From positions 178,407 through 242,406 of the forward strand of contig NZ_LMLH01000023.1 in assembly GCF_001421885.1 (NCBI RefSeq): DNA of 64,000 nt, in the 5' to 3' direction. How positions within the stretch are numbered: the stretch's first letter is position 1; each line of letters starts with the position of its first letter. Below the pieces are notes generated by a model. It saw only the letters and a program-made list of their open reading frames with translations, was not told the origin of the DNA and searched no databases. Made by a program: the position numbers and the translations under genes. This DNA is from Pseudomonas sp. Leaf48 (GTDB lineage Bacteria > Pseudomonadota > Gammaproteobacteria > Pseudomonadales > Pseudomonadaceae). Shown one piece after another: positions 29,601 through 38,293 of this stretch.

Positions 29601-30640
29601 CCATCGCCGAAGAGAACCTGCTCCTGCGGTGGTCGCTCGGCATCGGTGGCATAGCGTCCCATCAGCAGCAACTGGTCGCCGTCTTCCTGGGCACTGTACA
29701 GCACCCCCTGGCAGACTCCGTGCAGGCCGGCCATGTGTTGCAGGAATACCTGCGCCAGTTCGGCGGGCGTTTCGGTCTGCTGCAGATCGACCTGCAATTG
29801 GGCCGTATGCGCCTTGATCCAGCGCTGACGCTCCAGTTGTTGGGACTCGGTCTGCAATTTGGCGATGGCCCGCGCCAGGTCGCCGGTTTCATTATTCAGA
29901 TCAGTGTGGGGAATCGGCTGATCGAGTTGCCCGGCGGCCAACTGATCGACTGCAACCCGCACCCGGTTGAGCGGATTGCGAATCGACTGGCTGACCAGCC
30001 AGGACAGAAGCAGCGCCAGAGACAAGCCACCGAACAACAGGACGTAGGTCAGCCGGGTACTGCGTTCGGCGTATTCGGCAATATCCTTGGCCGTGTCACG
30101 GATCGAGGCTTCCTTGATCTGGGCGATGGCGTACAGGAGGGTGTCGGCTTGCCGGGCAATCTGCTGGAACTCGTTGCTGTTGACCAGCGACTGCGCCTGG
30201 GTCTGCTTGCCCTGGTTAATCAACAGGGACGCCTGTTCGCCATAATGCTGCAACCTTTGCAGCAGCATGTCGAACTCGGCCAGGCGCGCCAGGTTCTCCG
30301 CGAGCCTGAGCGTCACTTTGGCGCGCGCCAAGGCCTTTTGCAGGCGGTCCTGGAATTCTCCCAACTGCTGCAGCGATTCGACCCGCAACTGTGCGCTGTC
30401 GGTGCCTACCGCACGCTGCAGCGCTTGCATCATATGCGGCAATTGCACCCGAGCTTCCTGCAAGTGCTCCATGCCGACCAGTTCCTGCAGGTGGAGGTTT
30501 TGCATGTCCTGCTTGAGCGATTGCTGGGTCCGCAGGCTTTGTGCACCAAGCACCAGCACCAACACCAACAGCGCCGAAAACCCCAGGATCAGTTTGTGCA
30601 ATAGCGCGAGGCGCTCAAGCAGGGTGCGCAATCGAGCCAT
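26633..30640 (-). CDS. Hybrid sensor histidine kinase with two receivers and an HPt domain
   Basis: A 1,335-residue inner-membrane phosphorelay protein. Order: membrane helix about 16-34, periplasmic helical sensor, helix about 197-216, HAMP to about 270, GAF (285-425), PAS (470-585), HisKA with phospho-His 613 in [10 protein letters not shown], HATPase to about 830, receiver 1 (Asp904 in VLMDWRMPG), receiver 2 (Asp1051 in VLMDCQMPV), then HPt with His1200 in [10 protein letters not shown]. All phosphotransfer residues are intact, so it is a full BarA-like relay. It starts 57 bases downstream of an HD-GYP response regulator, the likely partner. About 80 residues follow the HPt without a recognised domain. 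Confidence 0.9.
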   Translation of the reverse strand: MARLRTLLERLALLHKLILGFSALLVLVLVLGAQSLRTQQSLKQDMQNLHLQELVGMEHLQEARVQLPHMMQALQRAVGTDSAQLRVESLQQLGEFQDRLQKALARAKVTLRLAENLARLAEFDMLLQRLQHYGEQASLLINQGKQTQAQSLVNSNEFQQIARQADTLLYAIAQIKEASIRDTAKDIAEYAERSTRLTYVLLFGGLSLALLLSWLVSQSIRNPLNRVRVAVDQLAAGQLDQPIPHTDLNNETGDLARAIAKLQTESQQLERQRWIKAHTAQLQVDLQQTETPAELAQVFLQHMAGLHGVCQGVLYSAQEDGDQLLLMGRYATDAERPPQEQVLFGDGLLGQCAVDRQPRQFQAPPEYYRRLHTPLGETVASCMLLQPIVHGARLLGVLELAALAPLGEREMQLLHEATPRLAAAMAIMERNQAVKSLLAETRRQASEVAEQALQLKEQAKVLESQQSALRATEAQLRAVLDSSPVAMVIRGADGRPTYCNPQFESLFGVRFAELEATDPGQFWVDPQAHQSFLAAAAQGTVLNFEGSLQCAAGEPLEVLVSAVTLKLGELGIGANWYFDITERKTAEAEVQRAREAAEEATRAKSNFLATMSHEIRTPMNAIIGMSHLALRTDLDPRQRNYIEKVHRSAEYLLVIINDILDFSRIEAGKLHLEHIPFHLEDVLEGFASMIGLKAEDKGLELLFSIAAKLPTALIGDPLRLGQVLVNLGNNATKFTEQGEIVLGVEQRGGAGEQAQLHFWVRDSGIGMSSEQCSRLFQPFSQADSSTTRKYGGTGLGLAISRHLVELMGGNIWVESEPGQGSVFHFEVSLGVQREGQLRRMATADELVGTRVLVVDDNASAREILSTMARSFGVQVDVAHSGKVALSMLQEAQTKARPYDLVLMDWRMPGMDGVETVRQMHAAKMVQTPQVIMVTAFGNEEMRLEADRHDIQLPMVLTKPVTPSTLLESLCAMLGKIPLSDTRASARLGQSASVMASLRGARLLLVEDNDLNRELACELLESAGIELCLAVHGAEALEQLERDADFDGVLMDCQMPVMDGYTATARIREQPRWAQLPVIAMTANAMAGDRERALACGMNDHISKPLNIEDMFATLARWIHPRAGRSAPATEVSPVTAVPTTGLPGSLPGIDLQAGLATCMGKVELYLRLLRKFHASQQDFSTAFLAAQDESDPSATARLAHTLRGTAGNIGALDVAQAASALELACQRGADEQELAQRLEQVERCLTPVLEGLSALNEPTSSLDASATPPLDKEWHTQLAHVRYLLAESDTEVLTALHKLQGLASGPRVVEQLHRVVRQAESFDFDQALELLETLS

Positions 30641-30697
30641 GACCTATCCTCGTAAACCTGAAAAAAACACTGGCAAAGGGAGCTCGCAGGAGCGGGT

Positions 30698-31855
30698 TCA
30701 GGGCTTCTGACCGAGACGTTCCTGGGCAACCAGCTTGTCGGCCATGTCCTGATCGGTATCGGCGAAACGCAAGGCAATGGCCTGGAACTGTTCAACACAG
30801 GACAGGAAGGCATCGCAGACGTCCGGATCGAAGTGCGTACCCCGCCCCTGACGAATAATCTCGACGGCTTGCGCATGGGGCATCCCGGCTTTATAGACCC
30901 GTCGGCTGATCAGCGCGTCATAGACATCGGCTACCGCCATCAACCGGGCGCTGATGGGAATGTCGTCGCCAGCCAGCCCTTGGGGATAGCCGCTGCCGTC
31001 CCATTTTTCCTGGTGACTGTAGGCAATCTCCTTGGCCAGGTTGAGAAAGTCGGCGCGAAAACCAAGCCGGTCCTCGGCAAGCTGGATGGCGTCACGCCCC
31101 AGGGTCGTATGGGTTTTCATGATCTCGAACTCTTGCTCGGTGTAACGACCTGGCTTGAGGAGGATATGGTCGGGAATGCCGACCTTGCCAATATCGTGCA
31201 GCGGCGCCGACTTGAATAGCGACTCGATCGTCTGCTCGTTGAGAAAGTGACTGAATCGTGGATGATCACGCAGGTATTGCGCCAGAACCTTTATGTAGTG
31301 CTGGGTCCGGCGGATATGGTTGCCCGTTTCGTTATCGCGAGTCTCCGCCAGGGAAGCCATGGCCTGAATGGCTACGTCCTGGATCGCCGTCACCTCGCGC
31401 GTGCGACGCTCGACCTCCTGCTCCAGATAGTCGTTGTGATCGCGCAGGAAGTCTTTGGCAGCCTTGAGCTTGAGCTGGGTGTCGACCCGCGCCAGAACCA
31501 GCGCCGGCCTGATGGGTTTGGTGATGTAGTCGACAGCCCCCAGTTCCAGGCCATGGATCTCATCTTCGGTTCCGGCCAGCGCTGTCAGAAAGATGATAGG
31601 AATGTCGCGGGTTCGTGGATCGCGCTTGATCTGTTCTGCCACTTCATGGCCGGACAAACCGGGCATCATCACGTCAAGCAGAATCAAGTCCGGCAGTGCG
31701 TCGCCCTGCAGTATTCGCAAGGCCTTTTCTCCGCTATTGGCGGCCTTGACCCGATAGTGATCTTTGAGCAGATCAGTCATCAGCATCAGGTTATCGGGCG
31801 TGTCATCGACCACCAGCAGGGTCGGCGCACTGTAATGACTCTGTTCGACACTCAT
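30698..31855 (-). CDS. Response regulator with HD-GYP phosphodiesterase domain (RpfG-like)
   Basis: A 385-residue protein: receiver domain 1-125 with phospho-Asp61 in LILLDVMMPG and Lys113 in ITKP, a coiled linker about 130-160, then an HD-GYP domain with HD220-221 in LHDIGKVGIPD and HQEKWDGSGYP at 281-291. These are the metal and signature residues of active c-di-GMP hydrolases, although HQE replaces the usual HHE. It is upstream of and co-oriented with the hybrid kinase, so a phosphorelay controlling c-di-GMP breakdown is likely. GGAG before the ATG supports the start at 31855. Confidence 0.9.
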   Translation of the reverse strand: MSVEQSHYSAPTLLVVDDTPDNLMLMTDLLKDHYRVKAANSGEKALRILQGDALPDLILLDVMMPGLSGHEVAEQIKRDPRTRDIPIIFLTALAGTEDEIHGLELGAVDYITKPIRPALVLARVDTQLKLKAAKDFLRDHNDYLEQEVERRTREVTAIQDVAIQAMASLAETRDNETGNHIRRTQHYIKVLAQYLRDHPRFSHFLNEQTIESLFKSAPLHDIGKVGIPDHILLKPGRYTEQEFEIMKTHTTLGRDAIQLAEDRLGFRADFLNLAKEIAYSHQEKWDGSGYPQGLAGDDIPISARLMAVADVYDALISRRVYKAGMPHAQAVEIIRQGRGTHFDPDVCDAFLSCVEQFQAIALRFADTDQDMADKLVAQERLGQKP

Positions 31856-31984
31856 GGCGGGTGGCTCCCTTGCCAGACATTGACATCCCAAGGCGACATT
31901 CCACCCCAGCGCAGGAAAGTTTAGCTGTTGTTTTCCTGAACTGCATAGCCGGCGTCAAACCGGCAGAACTTACATTGAGCCCGG

Positions 31985-32761
31985 CTAATGACTGGCCCCT
32001 TCCAGCGCTGAAAACAGGCTTACGTATTGCAGCGTAAGCTTATGACGTGGTGCCAGATGGATCATCGGCACCGAGGCTTCATGGGATTCACGCATTTTGA
32101 CTGTGCTGCTCAAATAATCCGGCAACACTGGCAAGCCTTCGGCCACCAACTCGTTGATCAGCATCTGGTGCAAGTTGGCACGCGCCACAAATTGATTGAC
32201 CACCACGCCCTCCACAACCAGGGACTCATTGTGGTCGGCCTGTAGCTCGGCCACTTGCGCGATGACCTTGTAGAGCGCCTGCCGGGAAAAGCTGTCGCAA
32301 TCGAAAGGAATCAATACCCGCTCGGCGGCGATCAGCGCACTGATCGTATAAAAATTCAGGCACGGCGGCGTATCGATGTAAATGCGTTCGTAATCCTCGG
32401 AAAGTTCTACCAGCAAACGACGAAGCTTATTGATCTTGAACCGGGACTCGAGCCTGGTCTGCAGGTCAGCCAGCTCGCGGTGAGCCGTGACCAGATGCAG
32501 ATTGTCGTAGCGGGTTTGGGTGATGGCCACGCGATTCCTTTTACTGGCCGGGCCGCTGGAGAGGGTTTGTTTGAAGAAATCGACGATCCCCATGGGAATA
32601 TCATCACCGGCCAGCCCTGTCAGGTAGCAGGTCGAGTTGGCCTGGGGATCGAGATCCACCAGTAGCGTCCTGTAGCCTTCGGCAGCACTCACGGCAGCGA
32701 GATTGCAGGCGATGCTTGACTTGCCAACACCCCCTTTCAGATTGAACACGGCTCGACGCAT
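31985..32761 (-). CDS. Orphan ParA-family ATPase
   Basis: A 258-residue deviant-Walker ATPase: [11 protein letters not shown] at residue 6 (the signature KGGxGKS), [12 protein letters not shown] near 42 and YIDTPPC near 120. It lacks an N-terminal DNA-binding extension and no parB-like gene or parS-like array is adjacent, so chromosome or plasmid partitioning is doubtful; orphan ParA/MinD-like proteins can position flagella, chemoreceptors or polysaccharide machinery. The ATG is weakly preceded by AAAGGT. An inverted repeat lies about 45 bases upstream. The next genes on the other side are a glycosyltransferase and an oxygenase. Confidence 0.83.
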   Translation of the reverse strand: MRRAVFNLKGGVGKSSIACNLAAVSAAEGYRTLLVDLDPQANSTCYLTGLAGDDIPMGIVDFFKQTLSSGPASKRNRVAITQTRYDNLHLVTAHRELADLQTRLESRFKINKLRRLLVELSEDYERIYIDTPPCLNFYTISALIAAERVLIPFDCDSFSRQALYKVIAQVAELQADHNESLVVEGVVVNQFVARANLHQMLINELVAEGLPVLPDYLSSTVKMRESHEASVPMIHLAPRHKLTLQYVSLFSALEGASH

Positions 32762-33305
32762 GGACGGGTGACCTTTTAGTAAACCTCTCTGGATCATAAG
32801 AATGAAATATTTCAGCAATATTTCTGAGCGACTATTTATTTCACTTTTAAGACAGTCGTTGCCAGGCCTGACTGCGCCACTCGACAGCCACTGACAAGCA
32901 CAACGTTGCATTTTCAGGATTGGCCAGGCGGTCGAGCCAATCAGCGAAAAATCAGAAGAACGCGCGCTGTGCGGCAGGCAGCAATCGGCTAATGGCAGGC
33001 TCTACCTGCGATGGGGTCGTACTTCAGAACTGAATTTCATGCAACCACACCGCTGCCTGATCAGTCTGAAAATGAAAAAATTGCTACATGGATATTTACC
33101 TGACGAGTGGACTCTAATACGATGAAGTCCGCGTCTATTGCTCGCCATCAGGCCTGTCTAAGCCATGATCATTCAGTGTATGAGAAGCAAGCTGCAAACA
33201 GGGCTTTATCGTTGTCAAGAAACCCATGTATACATACAAACGAAAACTGGACACAGGATCAATCATCTCTACATCTAACTATAATATTACTGAGTGCCCT
33301 GAACG
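32762..33305. other. Long AT-richer intergenic region
   Basis: About 540 bases between the divergent parA and glycosyltransferase genes, with clearly lower GC than the flanks, especially after 33060. It contains the inverted repeat at 32804-32824, a perfect ten-base palindrome ATGTATACAT at 33226-33235 and several possible AT-rich promoter boxes. One short open frame (33107-33331) runs through the glycosyltransferase start and lacks support. I see no RNA gene. Confidence 0.55.
32804..32824. promoter_or_regulatory. Inverted repeat upstream of parA, possible operator
   Basis: GAAATAT (32804-32810) and ATATTTC (32818-32824) are perfect arms with a seven-base spacer, 43 bases before the ParA start. 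The spacing is right for an operator overlapping the parA promoter. ParA-like proteins sometimes autoregulate, but this one has no obvious DNA-binding domain, so another factor may bind. Confidence 0.4.
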
Positions 33306-34115
33306 ATGAACAACACCAGTTTTGCGACTAAAAGCCCTGAAACTTTCAGCGTTGTAATAGTTAATTACAAAACAGCGGAAATCACCAAGATCTGCCTGGA
33401 TCTGTTGCACCAGCATCTGTCCAGCGACAACGTGCCGATATGGGTAGTGGATAACTACTCCGCCGATGAAAGCACTGAATACCTGCGGACACTCGACTGG
33501 ATCAATTTGATAGAGCGTTCTGTTTCCGAACCGGAGGCAGGTCATATCGCCCATGGCAAGGCACTGGACATGGTGCTGCAGCGAGTTGAAACTGATTATT
33601 TATTTTTGATGCACACGGACACATTTGTTTTTGATAAGAATATCTTTTCGCTGATGTTGAACAAGTGCATCAAGAACCGCAACGTCGTAGCCGTCGGCTG
33701 TGTCGAACAACTAAATCGTGGAACCGTGCGAACATTCTGGCGGTTTAGCTCACGTTTGTTCAAGCATCACTTCAGGCGTTTGAAAATTTCCATGGGGCTA
33801 AAATCCAGAGAGCCAAAGCCCTATAAAGAAGTCTATCTGAAGAGCTTCTGCACACTGTGGAACTGCAAGCTCATCAAGCAACACGGCATGCATTTCTCGA
33901 TGGATGATCGTGTTCCCGGCTATACCCTCCAGGACCGCATGACCGAGCTTGGCTATGTTGTCGAGATGTTATCGCCACGTAAAATATTCAGCTATCTCGA
34001 TCATATCCAGGCCGGAACTGTCGCAGCGACGGGCGGCTATGAGACCACCCACAGACGAACCAAAATGTACAACAACATTCTTAAACGCCTGAACAAGGAT
34101 GCCGGCAAGGCTTAA
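33306..34115 (+). CDS. Family 2 glycosyltransferase, GT-A type
   Basis: A 269-residue transferase beginning FSVVIVNYKTAEITKICLDLL, with VVDNYSADES as the nucleotide-binding loop and HTD in LFLMHTDTFVFD as a variant of the metal-binding DxD. No membrane segments. GC is below the window average, and the start has a poor ribosome-binding site. A 2-oxoglutarate oxygenase gene follows after 82 bases. Such transferases usually act on O-antigen, capsule or glycan-modified proteins. As an isolated transferase outside a polysaccharide cluster it may have arrived by transfer; target unknown. Confidence 0.82.
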   Translation: MNNTSFATKSPETFSVVIVNYKTAEITKICLDLLHQHLSSDNVPIWVVDNYSADESTEYLRTLDWINLIERSVSEPEAGHIAHGKALDMVLQRVETDYLFLMHTDTFVFDKNIFSLMLNKCIKNRNVVAVGCVEQLNRGTVRTFWRFSSRLFKHHFRRLKISMGLKSREPKPYKEVYLKSFCTLWNCKLIKQHGMHFSMDDRVPGYTLQDRMTELGYVVEMLSPRKIFSYLDHIQAGTVAATGGYETTHRRTKMYNNILKRLNKDAGKA

Positions 34116-34197
34116 GCTGAGCAGGCATGCACGAGCCGTGCTGCCAGCCCTGCTGCGAGGCATCCACAGGTTTTTACATTAAGTTATTGGAGCGGTA

Positions 34198-35001
34198 ATG
34201 GCACCCATCACTCAAGCACTACCTATCACCTTGTCTGCGGAGCTTGATTTCGACCAGAACGCGGCCAGCGACTTTGGGCACTCCTTGACCAGTCACTATG
34301 TTCAGGCCGAGCCATTTCCGCACATCGTCATCGATAACTTCTTGCACGAAGAGCTGATTGCAGCGATCTGCTCACACTTCCCGGCCGAGCCAACAAACAA
34401 CGAAATGCTCTATGAGCGCGGCTATAAGGGTCAGCTTAAACGTCAAATCAGCCCCAACGAATGTCCGCCTTTTCTGAAAACTGTTTTTAACGCATTCAAC
34501 TCGGCGCCGATGCTGCAGTTTCTTGAAAAGCTCACCGGCATCGAAGGTTTGATACCTGACCCCTATTTCACCGGTGGCGGTCTGCATGAAACCAAAAGTG
34601 GTGGTTTCCTGGGGGTGCACTCGGACTTCCGGCTCAACAAAAAGCTTAATGTCGAGCGCAGACTGAATGTCATCATTTATCTGAATGAAAACTGGCAAGA
34701 GGAATATGGCGGCAACCTGGAGATCTGGGATATCGGCATGAAGAACTGCGTCAAGAAGATCCTGCCGATTTTCAACCGCTGCGTCATTTTCAATACCGAT
34801 AAAGATAGCAATCATGGGCACCCGGAGCCTTTGACGACCCCCGAGCACATCACCCGCAGGTCCATCGCGCTGTATTACTACACCGCAGGAACCATGGCGA
34901 TCGATCCGACCCAAAGAAACAAGACCCACTACAAGCCACGGCCCAAAGACCGTTTCAGCCTCAAGTACTACCTGGGCAAACTACTAAAGAAGAAGAACTG
35001 A
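34198..35001 (+). CDS. 2-oxoglutarate/Fe(II)-dependent oxygenase
   Basis: A 267-residue prolyl-4-hydroxylase-like dioxygenase. Iron ligands are visible as HSD in GVHSDFRLNKK (about 140-142) and the distal His in SNHGHPEP (about 205), with the 2-oxoglutarate-binding Arg in ITRRSIALYYYT. The opening FPHIVIDNFL and the YLNENWQEEYGGNLEIWD block are typical of the P4Hc group. A lysine-rich end (KLLKKKN) follows. It probably hydroxylates a sugar, peptide or lipid made with the preceding glycosyltransferase (inference). TTGGAGCG before the ATG supports the start. Confidence 0.83.
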   Translation: MAPITQALPITLSAELDFDQNAASDFGHSLTSHYVQAEPFPHIVIDNFLHEELIAAICSHFPAEPTNNEMLYERGYKGQLKRQISPNECPPFLKTVFNAFNSAPMLQFLEKLTGIEGLIPDPYFTGGGLHETKSGGFLGVHSDFRLNKKLNVERRLNVIIYLNENWQEEYGGNLEIWDIGMKNCVKKILPIFNRCVIFNTDKDSNHGHPEPLTTPEHITRRSIALYYYTAGTMAIDPTQRNKTHYKPRPKDRFSLKYYLGKLLKKKN

Positions 35002-35147
35002 ACGCTATAGCCAGGCGATCGAGTTCGTGCTGTCAGACGTAGGCTGGCAACCCCGGATACGCCTTCCACGCTCGGTCGCCGCGATGCTTTGCAGCCGTTG
35101 CTGAGGCGCCGCATTGGGTTGGAAGCTCGCTTTGCGGCTTGCCTTAA

Positions 35148-35183
35148 ACATATGGATATCCGTATATTAGGTTATCCATATGT
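35148..35183. promoter_or_regulatory. ArsR operator and promoter of the ars operon
   Basis: A perfect inverted repeat, ACATATGGATA (35148-35158) and TATCCATATGT (35173-35183), with a 14-base spacer lies just before arsR. A plausible promoter is interleaved with it: TTGCCT at 35139 and TATATT at 35163 with an 18-base gap. Binding of the repressor here would occlude RNA polymerase; ArsR dimers are known to bind such imperfect or perfect palindromes. The promoter boxes are inference. Confidence 0.65.
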
Positions 35184-35197
35184 GAAAGACTCACCCC

Positions 35198-35545
35198 ATG
35201 ATGACCCCACCCGAAGTATTCAAGAGCCTGGCCGACGAGACCCGTGCCCGCGCCACCTTGCTGATTGCAGGTCAAGGCGAGCTTTGTGTCTGCGAGCTGA
35301 TGTGTGCCCTCGATGACAGCCAGCCGAAGATCAGCCGTCATCTTGCCCAGTTACGCAGCATCGGTTTGCTGCTCGATCGTCGTCAGGGGCAGTGGGTTTA
35401 CTACCGGCTCAATCCGGGCTTGCCGGCCTGGGTACACGAAATCCTTCAGATGACGTTGCAGGCCAATACCGAATGGCTGAAAAACGATGCCTCCCGCCTG
35501 CAGAACATGGATGGACGCCCTGTCCGCGATGTTGCCTGCTGTTGA
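35198..35545 (+). CDS. arsR: ArsR arsenic-responsive repressor
   Basis: A 115-residue SmtB/ArsR winged-helix repressor. ELCVCELMCALDDSQPKISRHLAQLR contains the As(III)-binding cysteine pair CVC (about residues 31-33) just before the recognition helix, exactly as in enterobacterial-type ArsR; a further Cys lies in LMC. It ends with CC. It represses its own operon until arsenite binds. First gene of arsRBCH with 23 bases to arsB. Two tandem ATGs (35198, 35201) are possible starts. Confidence 0.9.
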   Translation: MMTPPEVFKSLADETRARATLLIAGQGELCVCELMCALDDSQPKISRHLAQLRSIGLLLDRRQGQWVYYRLNPGLPAWVHEILQMTLQANTEWLKNDASRLQNMDGRPVRDVACC

Positions 35546-35568
35546 ATCCCTGATAGAGAGCACTTTCG

Positions 35569-36852
35569 ATGCTGGTTGCTACTGCAGTCTTCGTCTTCAC
35601 CCTGATTCTGGTCATCTGGCAACCCAAAGGCCTCGGCGTAGGCTGGAGTGCAACAATCGGCGCGATCATCGCCCTGGCGGTCGGCGCGGTGTCGCTGCAG
35701 GACATTCCCACTGTGTGGGCCATTGTCTGGAACGCAACCGCGACTTTTATCGCCGTTATCATAATCAGTCTGTTACTGGATGAAGCCGGCTTCTTCAAAT
35801 GGGCCGCCCTGCACGTGGCACGCTGGGCCAATGGCAGCGGCTACCGATTGTTTGCGTTTTGCGTGCTGCTGGGCGCCGCTGTATCGGCGTTGTTTGCCAA
35901 CGATGGCGCGGCGCTGATTCTCACGCCCATCGTCATGTCCATGTTGCTGGCCCTGCGCTTCTCGCCCGCCGCAACACTGGCCTTCGTGATGGCCGCTGGC
36001 TTTATCGCCGACACCGCCAGCCTGCCGCTGGTGGTGTCCAATCTGGTGAACATCGTGTCGGCCGATTACTTCGGGCTGGGTTTCGCCGAGTACGCCTCCG
36101 TCATGGTGCCGGTAAACCTGGCCAGTGTGGTTGCTACCTTGCTGGTGCTGTTTGTGTATTTCCGGCGAGATTTGCCCCCGCGCTATCGCGTCGATGCACT
36201 ACCGGAACCTGCGGCGGCCATTCACGACCGCGCTACTTTTGTGGTTGGCTGGTGGACGTTGCTCGTCCTGCTGGTCGGCCTTTTCGCCCTGGAACCACTG
36301 GGCATTCCCATCAGCGCGGTAGCGGCGGCCTGTGCGGCAACCCTTTTCGCGGTGGCTGCCAGAGGGCACAGGATCTCCACGCGGCGGGTGTTGCGTGAAG
36401 CCCCCTGGCAGGTCGTGGTCTTCTCCCTGGGCATGTACCTGGTGGTATACGGTCTGAAGAACGCCGGGCTGACGGACTTGCTCACCCAGGTGCTCGACTT
36501 TCTGGCTGGACAGGGTCTGTGGGTTACCGCCATGGGTACCGGACTGCTGTCCGCGTTGCTGTCTTCGGTGATGAACAACATGCCCAGCGTGTTGATCGGA
36601 GCACTGTCTATCCAGGCCAGCGGCGCCGAAGGACTGATCCGCGAGGCCATGATCTACGCCAACGTCATCGGTTGCGACCTGGGCCCGAAGATCACCCCCA
36701 TTGGCAGCCTTGCCACCCTGCTCTGGCTGCATGTACTGGAGCGCAAGGGCATGCGCATCACCTGGGGTTACTACTTCAAGGTCGGCATCCTGCTGACTCT
36801 TCCGGTTTTGTTAATCACCCTCTCGGCCCTGGCACTGCGCCTGAGCCTTTGA
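35569..36852 (+). CDS. arsB: ArsB arsenite efflux permease
   Basis: A 427-residue inner-membrane carrier with about twelve hydrophobic segments. The ArsB signatures [16 protein letters not shown] (about 106-121) and [15 protein letters not shown] (about 337) are present, as is [21 protein letters not shown]. It exports arsenite or antimonite using proton motive force (or ATP with ArsA, absent here). Translation likely coupled with the flanking ars genes, which are 23 and 27 bases away. Confidence 0.93.
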   Translation: MLVATAVFVFTLILVIWQPKGLGVGWSATIGAIIALAVGAVSLQDIPTVWAIVWNATATFIAVIIISLLLDEAGFFKWAALHVARWANGSGYRLFAFCVLLGAAVSALFANDGAALILTPIVMSMLLALRFSPAATLAFVMAAGFIADTASLPLVVSNLVNIVSADYFGLGFAEYASVMVPVNLASVVATLLVLFVYFRRDLPPRYRVDALPEPAAAIHDRATFVVGWWTLLVLLVGLFALEPLGIPISAVAAACAATLFAVAARGHRISTRRVLREAPWQVVVFSLGMYLVVYGLKNAGLTDLLTQVLDFLAGQGLWVTAMGTGLLSALLSSVMNNMPSVLIGALSIQASGAEGLIREAMIYANVIGCDLGPKITPIGSLATLLWLHVLERKGMRITWGYYFKVGILLTLPVLLITLSALALRLSL

Positions 36853-36879
36853 TGTCGCCCATAGCGGCAGGAGAAACCC

Positions 36880-37350
36880 ATGCGAGTCCTGTTCATGTGC
36901 ACGGCCAACAGCTGCCGCAGCATCCTTTCAGAAGCCATGTTCAATCACCTGGCGCCCGAAGGATTCGAAGCGGTCAGCTCCGGCAGTTTTCCCAGGGGCC
37001 AGGTGCTGCCGCGCAGTCTTGCCACCCTGAAGCAGGCCGGCATCAGCATCCAGGGCTTGAGCAGCAAGGGCAATGACGCTTTCGAGGACAATCCCCCGGA
37101 TATCGTCATTACCGTGTGCGACAAGGCAGCGGGCGAATCCTGCCCGGTGTATTTCGGCCCGGCGCTGAAATCCCATTGGGGGCTGGAGGATCCCTCCGAC
37201 GTGACGGGTGATGATGCGCTGGTCGACGCCGCCTTCCGCGCCACACTGGCGCACATCGAGCAACGCTGCATAGCCTTTCTCGCCCTGCCCTTCAAAAACC
37301 TCAGCCGCGACGAACTGATGCGTGAGCTGGATCGAATCGGCTCTCTTTGA
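36880..37350 (+). CDS. arsC: ArsC arsenate reductase, LMW-phosphatase type
   Basis: A 156-residue reductase with the CX5R phosphate-like loop CTANSCRS at residues 7-14 and a second cysteine in VCDKAAGESCPV (about 80-90), plus the catalytic Asp in DPSD. This is the thioredoxin- or glutaredoxin-coupled family that reduces arsenate to arsenite for ArsB. It follows arsB by 27 bases with GCAGGAG as ribosome-binding site. The C-terminal helix region is normal. Confidence 0.9.
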   Translation: MRVLFMCTANSCRSILSEAMFNHLAPEGFEAVSSGSFPRGQVLPRSLATLKQAGISIQGLSSKGNDAFEDNPPDIVITVCDKAAGESCPVYFGPALKSHWGLEDPSDVTGDDALVDAAFRATLAHIEQRCIAFLALPFKNLSRDELMRELDRIGSL

Positions 37351-37362
37351 GCAAGAGGACAT

Positions 37363-38064
37363 ATGTCAGACCACCTTCCCAACCTTGATCCAACGCTGTT
37401 CGATGACACGCAGGTCCCGCAACACCCCGATGACCAAAAGCCGCGCATCCTGCTGCTGTACGGGTCTACTCGCGAGCGTTCGTTCAGTCGTCTGCTGGTC
37501 GAAGAGGCTGCTCGTCTGCTGCAGCACTTTGGTGCACAGACGCGCATCTTCAATCCGTCCGGATTGCCATTGCCCGATGATGCTCCGATAGACCATCCCA
37601 AGGTGCAGGAGCTCCGCGAGCTGGTCATGTGGTCAGAAGGTCAGGTCTGGTGCTCGCCGGAACGGCATGGCGCGATGTCGGCGGTGTTCAAGGCGCAGAT
37701 CGACTGGATTCCGCTGGAGCTCGGCGCCGTTCGCCCCACTCAGGGCAAGACACTGGCAGTGATGCAAGTCTGTGGCGGCTCGCAGTCGTTCAATGTGGTC
37801 AACCAGCTCCGTGTGCTGGGACGCTGGATGCGGATGTTTACCATCCCCAACCAGTCCTCGGTACCCAAGGCCTTTACCGAGTTCGACGACGCAGGCCGAA
37901 TGAAGCCGTCGGCGTACTACGACCGTGTGGTCGACGTGATGGAAGAACTGGTGAAGTTCACCGTGCTGCTGCGCGACCGCCAGGAATTTCTGGTAGATCG
38001 CTACTCGGAGCGCAAAGAGACTGCCGAGCAACTGATGGCGCGCGTAAACCAGCGGTCAATCTGA
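37363..38064 (+). CDS. arsH: ArsH NADPH-dependent FMN reductase
   Basis: A 233-residue flavodoxin-like protein. The FMN phosphate loop is [15 protein letters not shown] (about 28-42); the later [24 protein letters not shown] and [15 protein letters not shown] are ArsH hallmarks. ArsH oxidises trivalent organoarsenicals and may reduce quinones. It closes the ars operon, 12 bases after arsC, with AAGAGG as ribosome-binding site. Confidence 0.92.
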   Translation: MSDHLPNLDPTLFDDTQVPQHPDDQKPRILLLYGSTRERSFSRLLVEEAARLLQHFGAQTRIFNPSGLPLPDDAPIDHPKVQELRELVMWSEGQVWCSPERHGAMSAVFKAQIDWIPLELGAVRPTQGKTLAVMQVCGGSQSFNVVNQLRVLGRWMRMFTIPNQSSVPKAFTEFDDAGRMKPSAYYDRVVDVMEELVKFTVLLRDRQEFLVDRYSERKETAEQLMARVNQRSI

Positions 38065-38185
38065 GACTGCCCTGGTCCGATGTAATAACCAAGGTCATGG
38101 ACTTAAAGTGCGATAAGGCGAGCGACTGCAGAATCGTTTCAAGATAATACGAAAAAACCTCACCAATTAGTTCAACGTCTCAAAA

Positions 38186-38293
38186 ATGGACTATACCGAA
38201 AGGGCAATCAGTTCTGACTGTGAAGCTAGCGCCCTTGCAGGCGCTTGTCCCCGTAACTCAACGTCAAGACAGACGGAGAGACTCTGGTTATGA
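38186..38293 (+). CDS. Possible 35-codon leader ORF before ornithine decarboxylase
   Basis: ATG 38186 opens a 35-codon frame that ends TGA at 38291-38293, overlapping the decarboxylase ATG as ATGA. The peptide starts MDYTERAISSDC and ends ERLWL. It includes the hairpin AGCGCC/GGCGCT at 38228-38245. Enterobacterial speF is controlled by the ornithine-sensing leader peptide SpeFL, but this frame has no resemblance to that peptide that I can see and no good ribosome-binding site. Treat as a weak candidate. Confidence 0.3.
   Translation: MDYTERAISSDCEASALAGACPRNSTSRQTERLWL

Noticed and set aside
31985..32761. Plasmid-type partition system
   Set aside because: Only ParA is present; no ParB gene, parS-like array, replication gene or mobile element is seen.
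33226..33235. Perfect palindrome ATGTATACAT
   Set aside because: Too short to count as an operator in AT-rich sequence without a second copy or known partner.
33107..33331. 74-codon frame upstream of the glycosyltransferase
   Set aside because: No ribosome-binding site, unusual residue composition and overlap with the glycosyltransferase start.
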